DNA of 21,384 bases, taken from positions 1 to 21,384 of IMG/VR virus record IMGVR_UViG_3300030333_005121; one strand, written 5' to 3'. This stretch comes from a virus. Position numbers and translations under genes: made by a program. Positions 6,332-14,858 of this stretch are shown one piece after another. The notes below the pieces were generated by a model. It was not told the DNA's origin and did no database searches. It saw only the letters and a program-made list of their open reading frames with translations. Position 1 is the stretch's first letter. Each line of letters starts with the position of its first letter.

Positions 6332-7615
6332 ATGGCAGGAAGTGCAGCAAGAGCATCAATATATGAAAAGATGTTCATTCAAAAAGAACCTGGTAGGGGT
6401 GCAGATATAAAGGGAAAAACTACAAGTTTTGATTATTATGAAAGTGTATATTCTCCTGAAGTATCTGGTACTTTGACATTTTTTGATGCTGGTTCATCTA
6501 TTTCTGCACCAAAAGAACAAGATAAGCAGCAAAGAAAAGGAAGTATTAAATCTTCATTACCTCTTACTGGATATGAAAAATTAATTGTAAAAATAGCATC
6601 TAAATCTGGTACTTTAGATTTAACAAAAAATCCACTTATAGTAAATGGTGCACCAACTATTTCTCAAGAAGCAAATCGACAAACTGTTTTTCTTCCACTT
6701 AAATCTGGTTCTACATATGAAAATTTAGATATTAAAAATGATTGTAAGAAGTACGAAGGTCCTACAATTAGTGCTACTGTTAGAGCAATTTTAAAAGATT
6801 TAAATATATCAGAATCGAGAGCAGATATAGAGGATACTCAGAATAATTATAAATTTATTTCTGCTGCAACTGGTGGATTAGATTTAATAAATGATTTATG
6901 CAGAAGATCTATTCCTAAGAATGGTGGAGATCCTGGATTTTTCTTTTATGAAACACAGGATGGTGTTAACTTTAAATCTATTGATACTTTAATATCTCAA
7001 GATGAAGTTGAAACTTATACTTATAATGGTGCTTTAAAAGCAAATATTGATAATGATGAAAATGATTTTAGAATTGTATTACCACCAAATGTTATTAAGG
7101 ATCAAGATATTGAAGATGCATTAAAGTGGACTAATTCTCGTAATGTATTTTTTAATCCACATACTCTTGAAGTAGAAGATAGTATATATTCTATTAAAAC
7201 AAATCCACCCAAACAAACTTTAGGTAAAAGAGTTCCTTACACTAATAAATTAAAACCTAAATCATATAGTACCACTAACTATCATGTTTTAGATATTGGT
7301 AGTTTAAATCCTACTGATATTAATCCAAATAATGATCCAAGAGCATGGCAAGCAAAATCTCCTATGAGATATAATCTTCTTCATTCTCAATTAATGGAAA
7401 TACAAGTCCCATGTAATTTAAAATTAAGAGCAGGAAATGTAATTAGATGTGAAATTGAAAGGCAAGGTGATTTAAATGAATTAGGTGCATTGGATGAACA
7501 GCAAAGTGGTAAATACTTAATATTACATTTGTGTCATCATTTTGATACTACTAGATCATATACTTCTATGACTCTTGCTCGTGATACTTACGGACTATAC
7601 GTTAATAACAAATAG
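6332..7615 (+). CDS. 27: Baseplate central hub protein gp27
   Basis: A 427-residue protein; T4 gp27 has 391. The N-terminal part, with SIYEKMFIQKEPGRGADIKG (about 9-28), then YYESVYSPEVSGTLTFFDAG (about 35-54), is typical of gp27 in marine T4-like phages. The block DLCRRSIPKNGGDPGFFFYE (about 188-207), then DGVNFKSIDTLIS, corresponds to the hub domain shared with other contractile-tail hub proteins. In T4, gp27 forms a trimeric torus that joins the six-fold tail to the three-fold gp5 spike. GAGG lies 10 bases before the ATG. The stop codon is two bases before the ATG of the gp5-like gene, so the two partner proteins are made together. Confidence 0.85.
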   Translation: MAGSAARASIYEKMFIQKEPGRGADIKGKTTSFDYYESVYSPEVSGTLTFFDAGSSISAPKEQDKQQRKGSIKSSLPLTGYEKLIVKIASKSGTLDLTKNPLIVNGAPTISQEANRQTVFLPLKSGSTYENLDIKNDCKKYEGPTISATVRAILKDLNISESRADIEDTQNNYKFISAATGGLDLINDLCRRSIPKNGGDPGFFFYETQDGVNFKSIDTLISQDEVETYTYNGALKANIDNDENDFRIVLPPNVIKDQDIEDALKWTNSRNVFFNPHTLEVEDSIYSIKTNPPKQTLGKRVPYTNKLKPKSYSTTNYHVLDIGSLNPTDINPNNDPRAWQAKSPMRYNLLHSQLMEIQVPCNLKLRAGNVIRCEIERQGDLNELGALDEQQSGKYLILHLCHHFDTTRSYTSMTLARDTYGLYVNNK

Positions 7616-7617
7616 AT

Positions 7618-8658
7618 ATGGCATTAAAGAAGACATTTTTTGGTAAAGATATATCTTTTTGGATTGGGAAGATAGTAAATTTTGATGCTCAGAAAGCCCA
7701 ACTTTCTGGTGCAGGTGGAGAAGAATATTGGGGATGGAGATATAAGGTTCGTATTATAGGAGAATATTCTGAGAATGATGATGTTCCAGATATAGATGTT
7801 CATACTGCAGTTGCATTAATTCCAACAACTGGTGGAACAGGTGCTGCAGGTAGATTTGCAACTATAAGATTATCTCCTGGTGATATGGTTCTTGGTGCTT
7901 TTTTAGCACCTAATAAAGGATTTCCAGTTATTTTATCTGCTTTTGGTAGAAATCAAAAGATAAGTCAAATTGATGGTAAATTTGCTATAGAGAGTGGATT
8001 TGATGCAACTATAGATCCAACTGGTATAACAGGTACACAAGAATTTAGTGGTAATAGTCAAGTAGATACTCCTACATTGGGAGGTCCATCTAAAGGACCT
8101 GGCAATGATGAAAGAAAATCTCCAGATGATAGTTTAGAACAACAAGGTATAAGTACTGAGAAGGAACCAGTTGATGGTGCAATACCAGAACCAAAAACAC
8201 CATTGACAAAAGTAGGTGAAGAATTTGTTAATAGTGATACTCCTTCAAGAACTATAAATGATATACGAAGATTGTCTGCTGAGAAGAGAAGGAAAGCAGA
8301 AGAAAAGGATTATTATACTGATAAGAATGGTATTACAAGAGTAAGACCAGATTCGCCTATAATGGAAGAATTAAAGGCAGAACGTAATATTAATAAATCG
8401 AGATTTGTCTATAGTAAAGTTGATAGAGATTTAAATATAAGCAATTCAAAAGATGTTGCATTAGGAATTTCTGATGGTGCTGATGAATCTGAAGTAAAAC
8501 AAGTTCAATATAAGATTGGAAGAGAATGTCAAAGATATGATAACCAAGAATATAATGCAGATAACGGCAAATGGGAAGATCCCTTTGATGAAGCTGCATG
8601 GGAAGATGCAATGAATGCAACTCAAGAAGAACTTGATGAAGCATTTACTATGTATTAA
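7618..8658 (+). CDS. 5: Baseplate hub gp5-like protein, OB-fold only (no lysozyme)
   Basis: A 346-residue protein. Residues 1-120 resemble the N-terminal OB-fold of T4 gp5: a start like DISFWIGKIVNFDAQKAQ, then WGWRYKVRIIGEYS, a segment ALIPTTGGTGAAGRFATIRL and the closing strand pair GDMVLGAFLAPNKGFPVILSAFG. In T4 this domain binds gp27 and is followed by a lysozyme domain and a beta-helix needle. Here the remainder (about 125-346) is polar, low-complexity and charged, with no lysozyme-like motif and no beta-helix repeats. The needle function may sit in the 218-residue gene at 10651. It follows gp27 with a 2-base gap and has no strong ribosome site, so coupling is likely. Confidence 0.72.
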   Translation: MALKKTFFGKDISFWIGKIVNFDAQKAQLSGAGGEEYWGWRYKVRIIGEYSENDDVPDIDVHTAVALIPTTGGTGAAGRFATIRLSPGDMVLGAFLAPNKGFPVILSAFGRNQKISQIDGKFAIESGFDATIDPTGITGTQEFSGNSQVDTPTLGGPSKGPGNDERKSPDDSLEQQGISTEKEPVDGAIPEPKTPLTKVGEEFVNSDTPSRTINDIRRLSAEKRRKAEEKDYYTDKNGITRVRPDSPIMEELKAERNINKSRFVYSKVDRDLNISNSKDVALGISDGADESEVKQVQYKIGRECQRYDNQEYNADNGKWEDPFDEAAWEDAMNATQEELDEAFTMY

Positions 8659-8665
8659 TACCTCT

Positions 8666-8673
8666 AATAAATA
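8666..8673 (+). promoter_or_regulatory. Late promoter (AATAAATA)
   Basis: AATAAATA lies in the 37-base gap after the gp5-like gene, 22 bases before the ATG of the 651-residue gene. A good ribosome site (AGGAG, 8679-8683) follows it. It matches the NATAAATA late consensus. Confidence 0.6.
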
Positions 8674-8695
8674 ATAAAAGGAGATACTTTATAAA

Positions 8696-10651
8696 ATGTC
8701 TGCAACACTTAAACCAGATTATCTATCAGCATTTCAAACTGAAACATTTACTAATCTTATGAAGATTAATCCTAAAGGTTGGGATAAACAAATTAAAGAT
8801 ATTACAGATAATTATGGTGATCAATTGGGGGTTGTAAATGCATATACTAATGAGGAAATAAACTCTTTTACTACGGAACAATTTGATTTATATTATAATA
8901 ATAAAAAGTTTTTTGAGGATGCAATTGGAGAATCTGAGGAAGAAACTGATGCAAAGATAAAATGGTTGAATAAGACTAAGAATAGTCCAGCAGCTAAATC
9001 AGGTGCATTTACTGATAATGAAAGATGGGAACAATATAAAAAGAATAATCCCGATTGGAATAAGAAAGATAATGGTGTAGGAAGTGATAGTGATACTACA
9101 GGTAAAAAAGAACCTAAGGCAAATCCTTGTAAAAACAATTTCTTTAGTGATGTAGAAACAACTTTAGATAATTTTATAAATTTAATATCTAGAGCTCAAA
9201 ATATTGATATTGCTGGTGAAATTAAAGGAGTAACCAAATTAATTAGTGGTAAGGCAAAGAAATTTGTTGGGCAAATGTCAAATGCACTTTCTGAAGGATT
9301 AACTTCGTGGGTGAGTAATGGATTAGATATGGGTGCATCGAAAATATTTAATGCAATTCCTAAATTTAATAAAGCATTGAAAGCAGTTGTTGGATGGCAG
9401 AAAGGTTTGATAGGACCGATTAAGAAAATATTTGATGCAGTTGGTTGCCTAGCAAATAAAGTTACAAATGGATTAAAAGATACTATCACTGATATGCTAA
9501 CTGGTATGGCAAAGAATGTATTGAATGGTGTTGCTTGTGCTGCTCAATCATTTGTAGGTGCAATAACTAATAAGATAACTTCGATGATTGATGGGTTTGT
9601 TTCTCCTTTTACAGGTCCATTAAGTAAATTAATGGGTGGTGCAATGAAAATTAAAGGTTTACTTGGTAAAGGAGTTAATATAATGAAGAAGATTGGTAAT
9701 TTCTTTAATTGTTCAGATTCCAAAAAAGAATGTCCTGCTACTGATAATTATATTGTTGATGGAAATGCTGAAAAACCAAAAGGAACTAATGAGCAACAAG
9801 GTTTTATGAAAGGTGCCTTTAGATCTGCAAATAAGGCATTTGACAAAATAGAGAAAGATGGTTTAATTGATACATTAATTCCAGGTGAAGGTGGACCTAT
9901 TTCTGGAATTACAAAACAAGTAAATAAATTTGAAGAAAAATATGGTAAATGGGAAGTGTTTGGTTCTAAGGTTGGTGATGCTGATACTAATCTCGATGCC
10001 GAATGTTATGCTGGAAATATATTTAAATGTGGTGCACCTAAAATATCATTATTTGGTGGAAATGGTGTAGGTGGTGCAGGAAAGGTTCTTCTTGGTAAAT
10101 TTATAGATAAAATCGATCCAGAAGATTTGTATGGTGATATTAGAAGAACTGGAAGTATCATTGGTGTTAAGTTGGATGATCCAGGTGAAGGATATACTGA
10201 AGCACCTTATGTTTCATTTACTGATAGTTGTAATCAAGGAAAAGGTGCTTTTGGTAAGGCAATTATTGATAAAAATATAAATTCTCCTACTTATGGGCAA
10301 ATTACCGATATTATTATCACTAGTGAAGGTGAAAATTATCCAGTTGATTCTCCTGCAGAAGTAAGTGAAGTTTATATTGATAAAGTTATAGTTGAAGATC
10401 CTGGTGTTGGTTATGATGCTGCTTATATTGATGATGAATGTTTAGAACTTAATATTAAAGATGGTAGAATTGATAGTGTTGATATTAAGTGTCAAAAACC
10501 ATATACCTATATACCACAGTTAATAATTAAAAATCCTGGTATAGGTGCTATTCTTCGTCCTGTTATGAGTACTCAAACTAGAATAGTTCAACAAGAACTT
10601 ATTCAATCTATTGATTGTGTGGGTGATTTCCCTAATCCTGGAGATTCATAA
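8696..10651 (+). CDS. Large structural protein with hydrophobic helical core and PGxGY beta-repeats
   Basis: A 651-residue protein whose family I do not know by name, though similar genes follow gp5 in marine T4-like phages. Residues 1-140 are polar. Residues about 145-340 form a long amphipathic, glycine-rich helical region (for example KLISGKAKKFVGQMSNALSE, LTGMAKNVLNGVACAAQSFV) with several cysteines. The C-terminal part (about 490-640) has three or four degenerate beta-repeats with GEGY, GENY, GVGY and GIGA turns, each preceded by a short strand and followed by a proline. Such repeats occur in many phage fibre and baseplate proteins. A late promoter and an AGGAG ribosome site precede it, and its stop overlaps the ATG of the 218-residue gene. 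A hub or spike-associated role is inferred from context. Confidence 0.55.
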   Translation: MSATLKPDYLSAFQTETFTNLMKINPKGWDKQIKDITDNYGDQLGVVNAYTNEEINSFTTEQFDLYYNNKKFFEDAIGESEEETDAKIKWLNKTKNSPAAKSGAFTDNERWEQYKKNNPDWNKKDNGVGSDSDTTGKKEPKANPCKNNFFSDVETTLDNFINLISRAQNIDIAGEIKGVTKLISGKAKKFVGQMSNALSEGLTSWVSNGLDMGASKIFNAIPKFNKALKAVVGWQKGLIGPIKKIFDAVGCLANKVTNGLKDTITDMLTGMAKNVLNGVACAAQSFVGAITNKITSMIDGFVSPFTGPLSKLMGGAMKIKGLLGKGVNIMKKIGNFFNCSDSKKECPATDNYIVDGNAEKPKGTNEQQGFMKGAFRSANKAFDKIEKDGLIDTLIPGEGGPISGITKQVNKFEEKYGKWEVFGSKVGDADTNLDAECYAGNIFKCGAPKISLFGGNGVGGAGKVLLGKFIDKIDPEDLYGDIRRTGSIIGVKLDDPGEGYTEAPYVSFTDSCNQGKGAFGKAIIDKNINSPTYGQITDIIITSEGENYPVDSPAEVSEVYIDKVIVEDPGVGYDAAYIDDECLELNIKDGRIDSVDIKCQKPYTYIPQLIIKNPGIGAILRPVMSTQTRIVQQELIQSIDCVGDFPNPGDS

Positions 10652-11307
10652 TGGCACAAGAGAACCGTATATTAGAGGGATTAAATCAGCAATTTCTTAT
10701 AGAATCTGGTACAGATACTGTAGGTGCTGCTGGAAAAACAGCGTATATGTTACGCTCAGTTACAAAAGATGGTGTAAAATATAATCAAAGTCTTCATGAG
10801 GGTAGTGGTTTATCACGTCAATATGCAGATAAAACACTACAGGTAGAGTGTGGTGCTAAAGGAGCATCTGAAGGAAAGGCAAAAGATGCATATGCATTAA
10901 TAGCACATAATGGTGATGCTAATATTATTGCTTCTAAAGGTGCTGTTTTAATTAAAGGTACTCAAATTACACTTGATGCTGATGATATTGTTATTCAGGG
11001 TAGTAAAGTTCGTATTGGATATGAAGAACCAGGTGCAACTGATGAAGTTGTAATTTTTGGTGATAAGGTTCATGTAACTACTAAAGGTGGTAATATTGGT
11101 GATATACTTAGAACAAGTAATATGTTTGCAGCATTTTCTGGTAGTTTTGTGACTAATAGTCTTGCTGGAAAATTAGCAGCAGGATATGCATCAGGTGGTC
11201 TTGGTGGTTTTAGTCTTGGTTCTATTGCTAAAACTGCTGCTACTGCATATGGTGGTCCTGTGGCAGGTATAGCTGCTGAAACAGCAGTTAATAGTTTAAC
11301 AAGTTAG
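10651..11307 (+). CDS. Probable spike / beta-helix needle protein (detached gp5 C-terminal function)
   Basis: A 218-residue protein. Residues about 85-145 consist of short alternating strands with G and D at turns (ANIIASKGAVLIKGTQITLD, then DADDIVIQGSKVRIGY and VVIFGDKVHVTTKGG), which resembles the trimeric beta-helix of T4 gp5 and related spike proteins. The N-terminal 80 residues are polar (QFLIESGTDTVGAAGKTAY). The C-terminal 65 residues are rich in glycine, alanine and serine and fairly hydrophobic. Its ATG overlaps the stop of the 651-residue gene by one base, and GGAG lies about 7 bases upstream. Since the gp5-like gene here lacks a needle domain, this small protein is the best candidate for it. 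A separate baseplate structural role is the alternative. Confidence 0.5.
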   Translation: MAQENRILEGLNQQFLIESGTDTVGAAGKTAYMLRSVTKDGVKYNQSLHEGSGLSRQYADKTLQVECGAKGASEGKAKDAYALIAHNGDANIIASKGAVLIKGTQITLDADDIVIQGSKVRIGYEEPGATDEVVIFGDKVHVTTKGGNIGDILRTSNMFAAFSGSFVTNSLAGKLAAGYASGGLGGFSLGSIAKTAATAYGGPVAGIAAETAVNSLTS

Positions 11308-11317
11308 GGAATAATAT

Positions 11318-14300
11318 ATGACACAGAATTACGGTAATCAAAACGCACATGATGGTGATTCCATATTTGAAAATGTTTTTATCTATGGAAAACTTCACTA
11401 TGATTTTGATGGAGATACTGGAATATTTAAAGATCTACAGGTTGATACTCTAAAGGTTCTTAAAAATTCAGAGTTTGTTGGTGTTGCTACATTTAGAGAT
11501 GATGTCTTTATTGAAGGAAAATTAGATACTGAATTTGCATTAGTTAGACAAAGATTAGATGTTGGTGTTGCAGGAACTGTATTATCTGCTGATGCAAATA
11601 GTATTGGTAGGGTTGGTATAGCTAATACTTTACCTATTCATAGATTCCAAGTTGGAGGACCTAATACTAGTGGTACTCCTGTTAGTGGATTTCCTCTTGA
11701 AGGTGAAGATAAAGCTTTTATAGTATCAAGTGATGGTACCGTTGGAATAGGAACCACAGATCCTCTCAATTTCCCAAGTTATAGTGCTAGTCATGGAGCA
11801 CTAAAGATGGTTGCTGCTGGTAGTATAAAAATTGATAGAAACATTTATGACTCTGCTGATTCTGTTGGTTTTAATGGATATTATTTAAAGAGAGATGGTG
11901 AAGGTATAAGATGGGCAGAAGCATCTCCGATTGCGATGGAGGGAATATATGTTCAGGATGAAGGTAATTATCTTCCAACTGTTGGAACTGCTCAAACATT
12001 TTCTACTATTAATTTTGTACAAGTTAATAGTCTTGGAGTAGGTACTGATACAGTAGTTGCTATACCTGATCCAGATAATCCTACTGATATTGCTAGAATA
12101 CAGACTAGTGATTTGTGGGGATATACTAGTGCTGGTGATGCCAATAGTCCAATCTATAGAATGAGTAAGGTTGGTATTAACATTGCCATTCCTGATAAAG
12201 AGTTAGATGTAACTGGAGAAATTCATGCTACAGGTAATGTTGATTTTGATGCTGATTTAAATGTTGATGGAAATCAGCAACTTGATGGCACTTTGAATGT
12301 AGATGGTGCTACAACACTTAATAATACACTAGATGTGGATCTTGCCACAAGACTTAGGGATACGTTACAAGTTGATGGTGCTACTGATCTTAACGATACA
12401 TTAGATGTAGATGGTAAGGCAACATTTAATGATATTACACAGGCTACTAGTATTACTGATGGTGGTTCAGTAACAATTGATGGTGGAACTGCTATTGCTA
12501 AAAAATTATTTGTTGGTGGTGATACTAAGATTGAGTCGGTTACACAAGCTACTAGCACGACAAGTGCTGCACTCGTAGTTGGTGGTGGTGTTGGTATTGG
12601 ACTAAATCTTCACGTTGGTGGTATAGGTAAAATAAACAGTAATGCAACATCTACTAGTACAGCAAGTGGTGCACTTGTAGTTACTGGTGGTACTGGTATT
12701 GGAGAAAATTTATGGGTAGGTGGATATGCAAGAGTTGCTTCTACTCAAGGATCTACTGATAAAGATACTGGTTCTCTTGTAGTTGAAGGTGGTGTTGGTA
12801 TTGAAGAAAATTTAAATATTGGTGGTAATACTCCCTCAACTGATAAAGATACTGGTGCTCTTGTTATAGAAGAAGGTGGACTTGGTGTTGAGGAAAATGT
12901 AAATATTGGCGGTGAGATAAAGGTAGATTCAGATACGGATTCTACAAATTGTGTTACAGGTGCTGCTGTTGTTACAGGTGGTGTTGGTATTGGTGGAAGT
13001 GTTAATATTTGTGGTGATGCAACTGTTCATGGAATTACTGAATCAAATAATAAAGATACTGGTGCACTTGTAGTTGAAGGTGGTACTGGTATTGAAAAGA
13101 ACTTAAATGTTGGTGGTAATACAAGATTATTAGGAACTTTAGAATTAGAAAATTCTATTATTGATAAGTTAAACGATGCTGGTTATGATATTGCTCGTGC
13201 AAAAAATGATTATAGATTATCTGCTGTAGGTGCTGGTGTATCATGGAGACCTTCTGGTGTAGATACTGAAAATGCTATTTGGGTTACTGTAGACGGTGAC
13301 GATAGTAATACTGGATTCTTAGAAGGTGATGCAAAGAGAACTGTTGGTGCTGCTGCATCTATAGCAAAAGAAGGAGATACTATTATTATTCGTTCTGGTA
13401 GTTATACTGAAAATAATCCAATTGGATTAAGAACTGATGTTTCTGTATCTGGTGAAGATTTAAGACTTGTAACTATTATCCCTGAGAATAGAACTAAGGA
13501 TGTCTTCCATGTTAGAAGAGGATGTTTAATACAAAATATTAATTTCTCTGGTCCTCCTGATGATGGTAAAGGTGGAGTTTCTTATGCTCATACTGGTGCA
13601 GGTGCAGTTGCTTTCCCACCACCTGCAGGTGCTGAAAGTGCAGTGACTGGTTACTTAGAACCAGGACCAGCGAATGAAGGTGCTACTGGTAGGTGGAAGT
13701 CTCCATATATTAGAAACTGTACTAACTTTATGAGTAAGAGTATTGGTATGAAAATTGATGGTGATAATGCTAATGCTGATTTTACAGGAACTAATAATTT
13801 AGGGCAAGATTTGAAATCTATGGTTTGTGATGCATTTACTCAATATAATGAAGCAGGTATTGGAGTATCAATTACAAATAATGCATATGCTCAGTTAGTT
13901 TCTATTTTTACTATTGCTTCTGATATTGGAATATCATGTAGTAAAGGTGGACAATGTGATTTAACAAACTCTAACTCATCTTTTGGTAATTATGGGTTAT
14001 TTGCTGATGGTGTAGGTGATACAGAATTTACTGGAACAGTATTTAAATCGGCAATTGCTGATAGTGATTCTTTTGAATTAACTAATGTTCAAGATTCTCT
14101 AAGTAGATTTAGGAAACCATTTGATGGACAAGGTTTATTTTTTAAGATTAATTTAGCAGATTATAATGATACTACTGCAACAGGAACTTTAACTCAACCT
14201 TTACAATTAATTAGAGGTATTAGAGTTATTAATGGTGGTAATCCAGGAGATTATTTTGCATCCGCACCACCAGTTATTACTGTTCCAAATCCATTAGGAC

Positions 14301-14857
14301 CAGAAGCTATTCAAGCAGAATTTTCTGCGAATGTGAGTGCTGCTGGAACAATTACATCTGTTGATGTTGTTGCTAGTGGTAGAAATTTCTTGCCAAATCA
14401 ATCATTTACTGTTAACATAACAGGAACAGGAAATGCTGTACTTGAAGCAGATACAGATCCTATTTTATATACTGTAAATGTTGCTACTGAACCAACATCT
14501 GTTGGACTAACAACAGTAACATTTGATCAGTTTATTCCTTATGAAGTTCCTTCTGGAGTAGATATTGAACTTGTAAGATTAAGTAGAATTATAACCAGTT
14601 CTCATTCATTTGAATATATTGGTGCTGGTACGGATATAAATAAAGCGAACCCCTTCCAAGGTGGAGAACCTAAACCTGAAAATGAAGTAGTTGCAATAAA
14701 TGGAGGTCAATGTCCATTTACAAGTACGGATCAAAAAGGTAACTTTAGAATTGGTGATGGTTTAACAGTTGATCAAACAACTTCAACTATTCGAGGAAGA
14801 GACTTTAACAGAGCAATTCAAGCACAATTAACACCATTAATCCTAGCGTTGAGATAA
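11318..14857 (+). CDS. Large tail fibre / baseplate fibre protein with repeats and beta-helix
   Basis: A 1179-residue modular protein. Order: N-terminal attachment part with strand repeats such as FVGVATFRDDVFIEG (1-90); GIGTTDP and GINIAIPDKELDV fibre repeats (about 95-300); five 12-residue repeats around TLDVDG (313-372); six units of about 25-35 residues with a TGALVVEGGVGIEENLNIGG-type core (about 408-602); a probable right-handed parallel beta-helix (about 650-915) starting AIWVTVDGDDSNTGF and ending near GLFADGVGDTEFTG; then a strand-rich segment and a C-terminal block FRIGDGLTVDQTTSTIRGRD (about 1136-1155), typical of fibre-type proteins in marine T4-like phages. The beta-helix may bind or trim surface polysaccharide, but no catalytic site can be named. 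It is the first of three adjacent large fibre/structural genes. Confidence 0.65.
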   Translation: MTQNYGNQNAHDGDSIFENVFIYGKLHYDFDGDTGIFKDLQVDTLKVLKNSEFVGVATFRDDVFIEGKLDTEFALVRQRLDVGVAGTVLSADANSIGRVGIANTLPIHRFQVGGPNTSGTPVSGFPLEGEDKAFIVSSDGTVGIGTTDPLNFPSYSASHGALKMVAAGSIKIDRNIYDSADSVGFNGYYLKRDGEGIRWAEASPIAMEGIYVQDEGNYLPTVGTAQTFSTINFVQVNSLGVGTDTVVAIPDPDNPTDIARIQTSDLWGYTSAGDANSPIYRMSKVGINIAIPDKELDVTGEIHATGNVDFDADLNVDGNQQLDGTLNVDGATTLNNTLDVDLATRLRDTLQVDGATDLNDTLDVDGKATFNDITQATSITDGGSVTIDGGTAIAKKLFVGGDTKIESVTQATSTTSAALVVGGGVGIGLNLHVGGIGKINSNATSTSTASGALVVTGGTGIGENLWVGGYARVASTQGSTDKDTGSLVVEGGVGIEENLNIGGNTPSTDKDTGALVIEEGGLGVEENVNIGGEIKVDSDTDSTNCVTGAAVVTGGVGIGGSVNICGDATVHGITESNNKDTGALVVEGGTGIEKNLNVGGNTRLLGTLELENSIIDKLNDAGYDIARAKNDYRLSAVGAGVSWRPSGVDTENAIWVTVDGDDSNTGFLEGDAKRTVGAAASIAKEGDTIIIRSGSYTENNPIGLRTDVSVSGEDLRLVTIIPENRTKDVFHVRRGCLIQNINFSGPPDDGKGGVSYAHTGAGAVAFPPPAGAESAVTGYLEPGPANEGATGRWKSPYIRNCTNFMSKSIGMKIDGDNANADFTGTNNLGQDLKSMVCDAFTQYNEAGIGVSITNNAYAQLVSIFTIASDIGISCSKGGQCDLTNSNSSFGNYGLFADGVGDTEFTGTVFKSAIADSDSFELTNVQDSLSRFRKPFDGQGLFFKINLADYNDTTATGTLTQPLQLIRGIRVINGGNPGDYFASAPPVITVPNPLGPEAIQAEFSANVSAAGTITSVDVVASGRNFLPNQSFTVNITGTGNAVLEADTDPILYTVNVATEPTSVGLTTVTFDQFIPYEVPSGVDIELVRLSRIITSSHSFEYIGAGTDINKANPFQGGEPKPENEVVAINGGQCPFTSTDQKGNFRIGDGLTVDQTTSTIRGRDFNRAIQAQLTPLILALR
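12254..12433 (+). repeat. Five tandem 36-base repeats in the 1179-residue fibre gene
   Basis: Five consecutive 12-codon units start at 12254, 12290, 12326, 12362 and 12398. They encode DLNVDGNQQLDG, TLNVDGATTLNN, TLDVDLATRLRD, TLQVDGATDLND and TLDVDGKATFND. The regular period suggests one turn of a beta-solenoid or triple beta-spiral per unit. The DNA copies have diverged while the protein pattern is kept, so this is an old repeat under selection for structure. Confidence 0.85.
12541..13125 (+). repeat. Six TGALVVEGG-type fibre repeats
   Basis: Six imperfect units carry the core (T/S)GALVVxGGxGIxxNLxVGG, the last and clearest at about 13045-13122 (SNNKDTGALVVEGGTGIEKN). Spacing between cores varies from about 80 to 110 bases. 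A near-identical single unit occurs in another gene at 17690-17757. Confidence 0.85.
14635..14642 (+). promoter_or_regulatory. Possible internal late promoter (TATAAATA)
   Basis: A perfect TATAAATA lies inside the 3' end of the 1179-residue gene, 216 bases before the next ATG. It could boost the 537- and 1040-residue genes, which have no other promoter of their own. The coding context (codons ATA AAT AAA) can explain it by chance in AT-rich DNA. Confidence 0.3.
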
Positions 14858-14858
14858 T

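Noticed and set aside
8085-8103. AGGTCC/GGACCT hairpin in the gp5-like gene
   Set aside because: A 6-bp stem with a 7-base loop and no associated signal; it is explained by Gly-Pro codons on both sides.
12274-12558. Antisense open frame of 94 residues in the 1179-residue fibre gene
   Set aside because: It mirrors the 36-base repeats on the coding strand and has a low-complexity Ser/Val composition.
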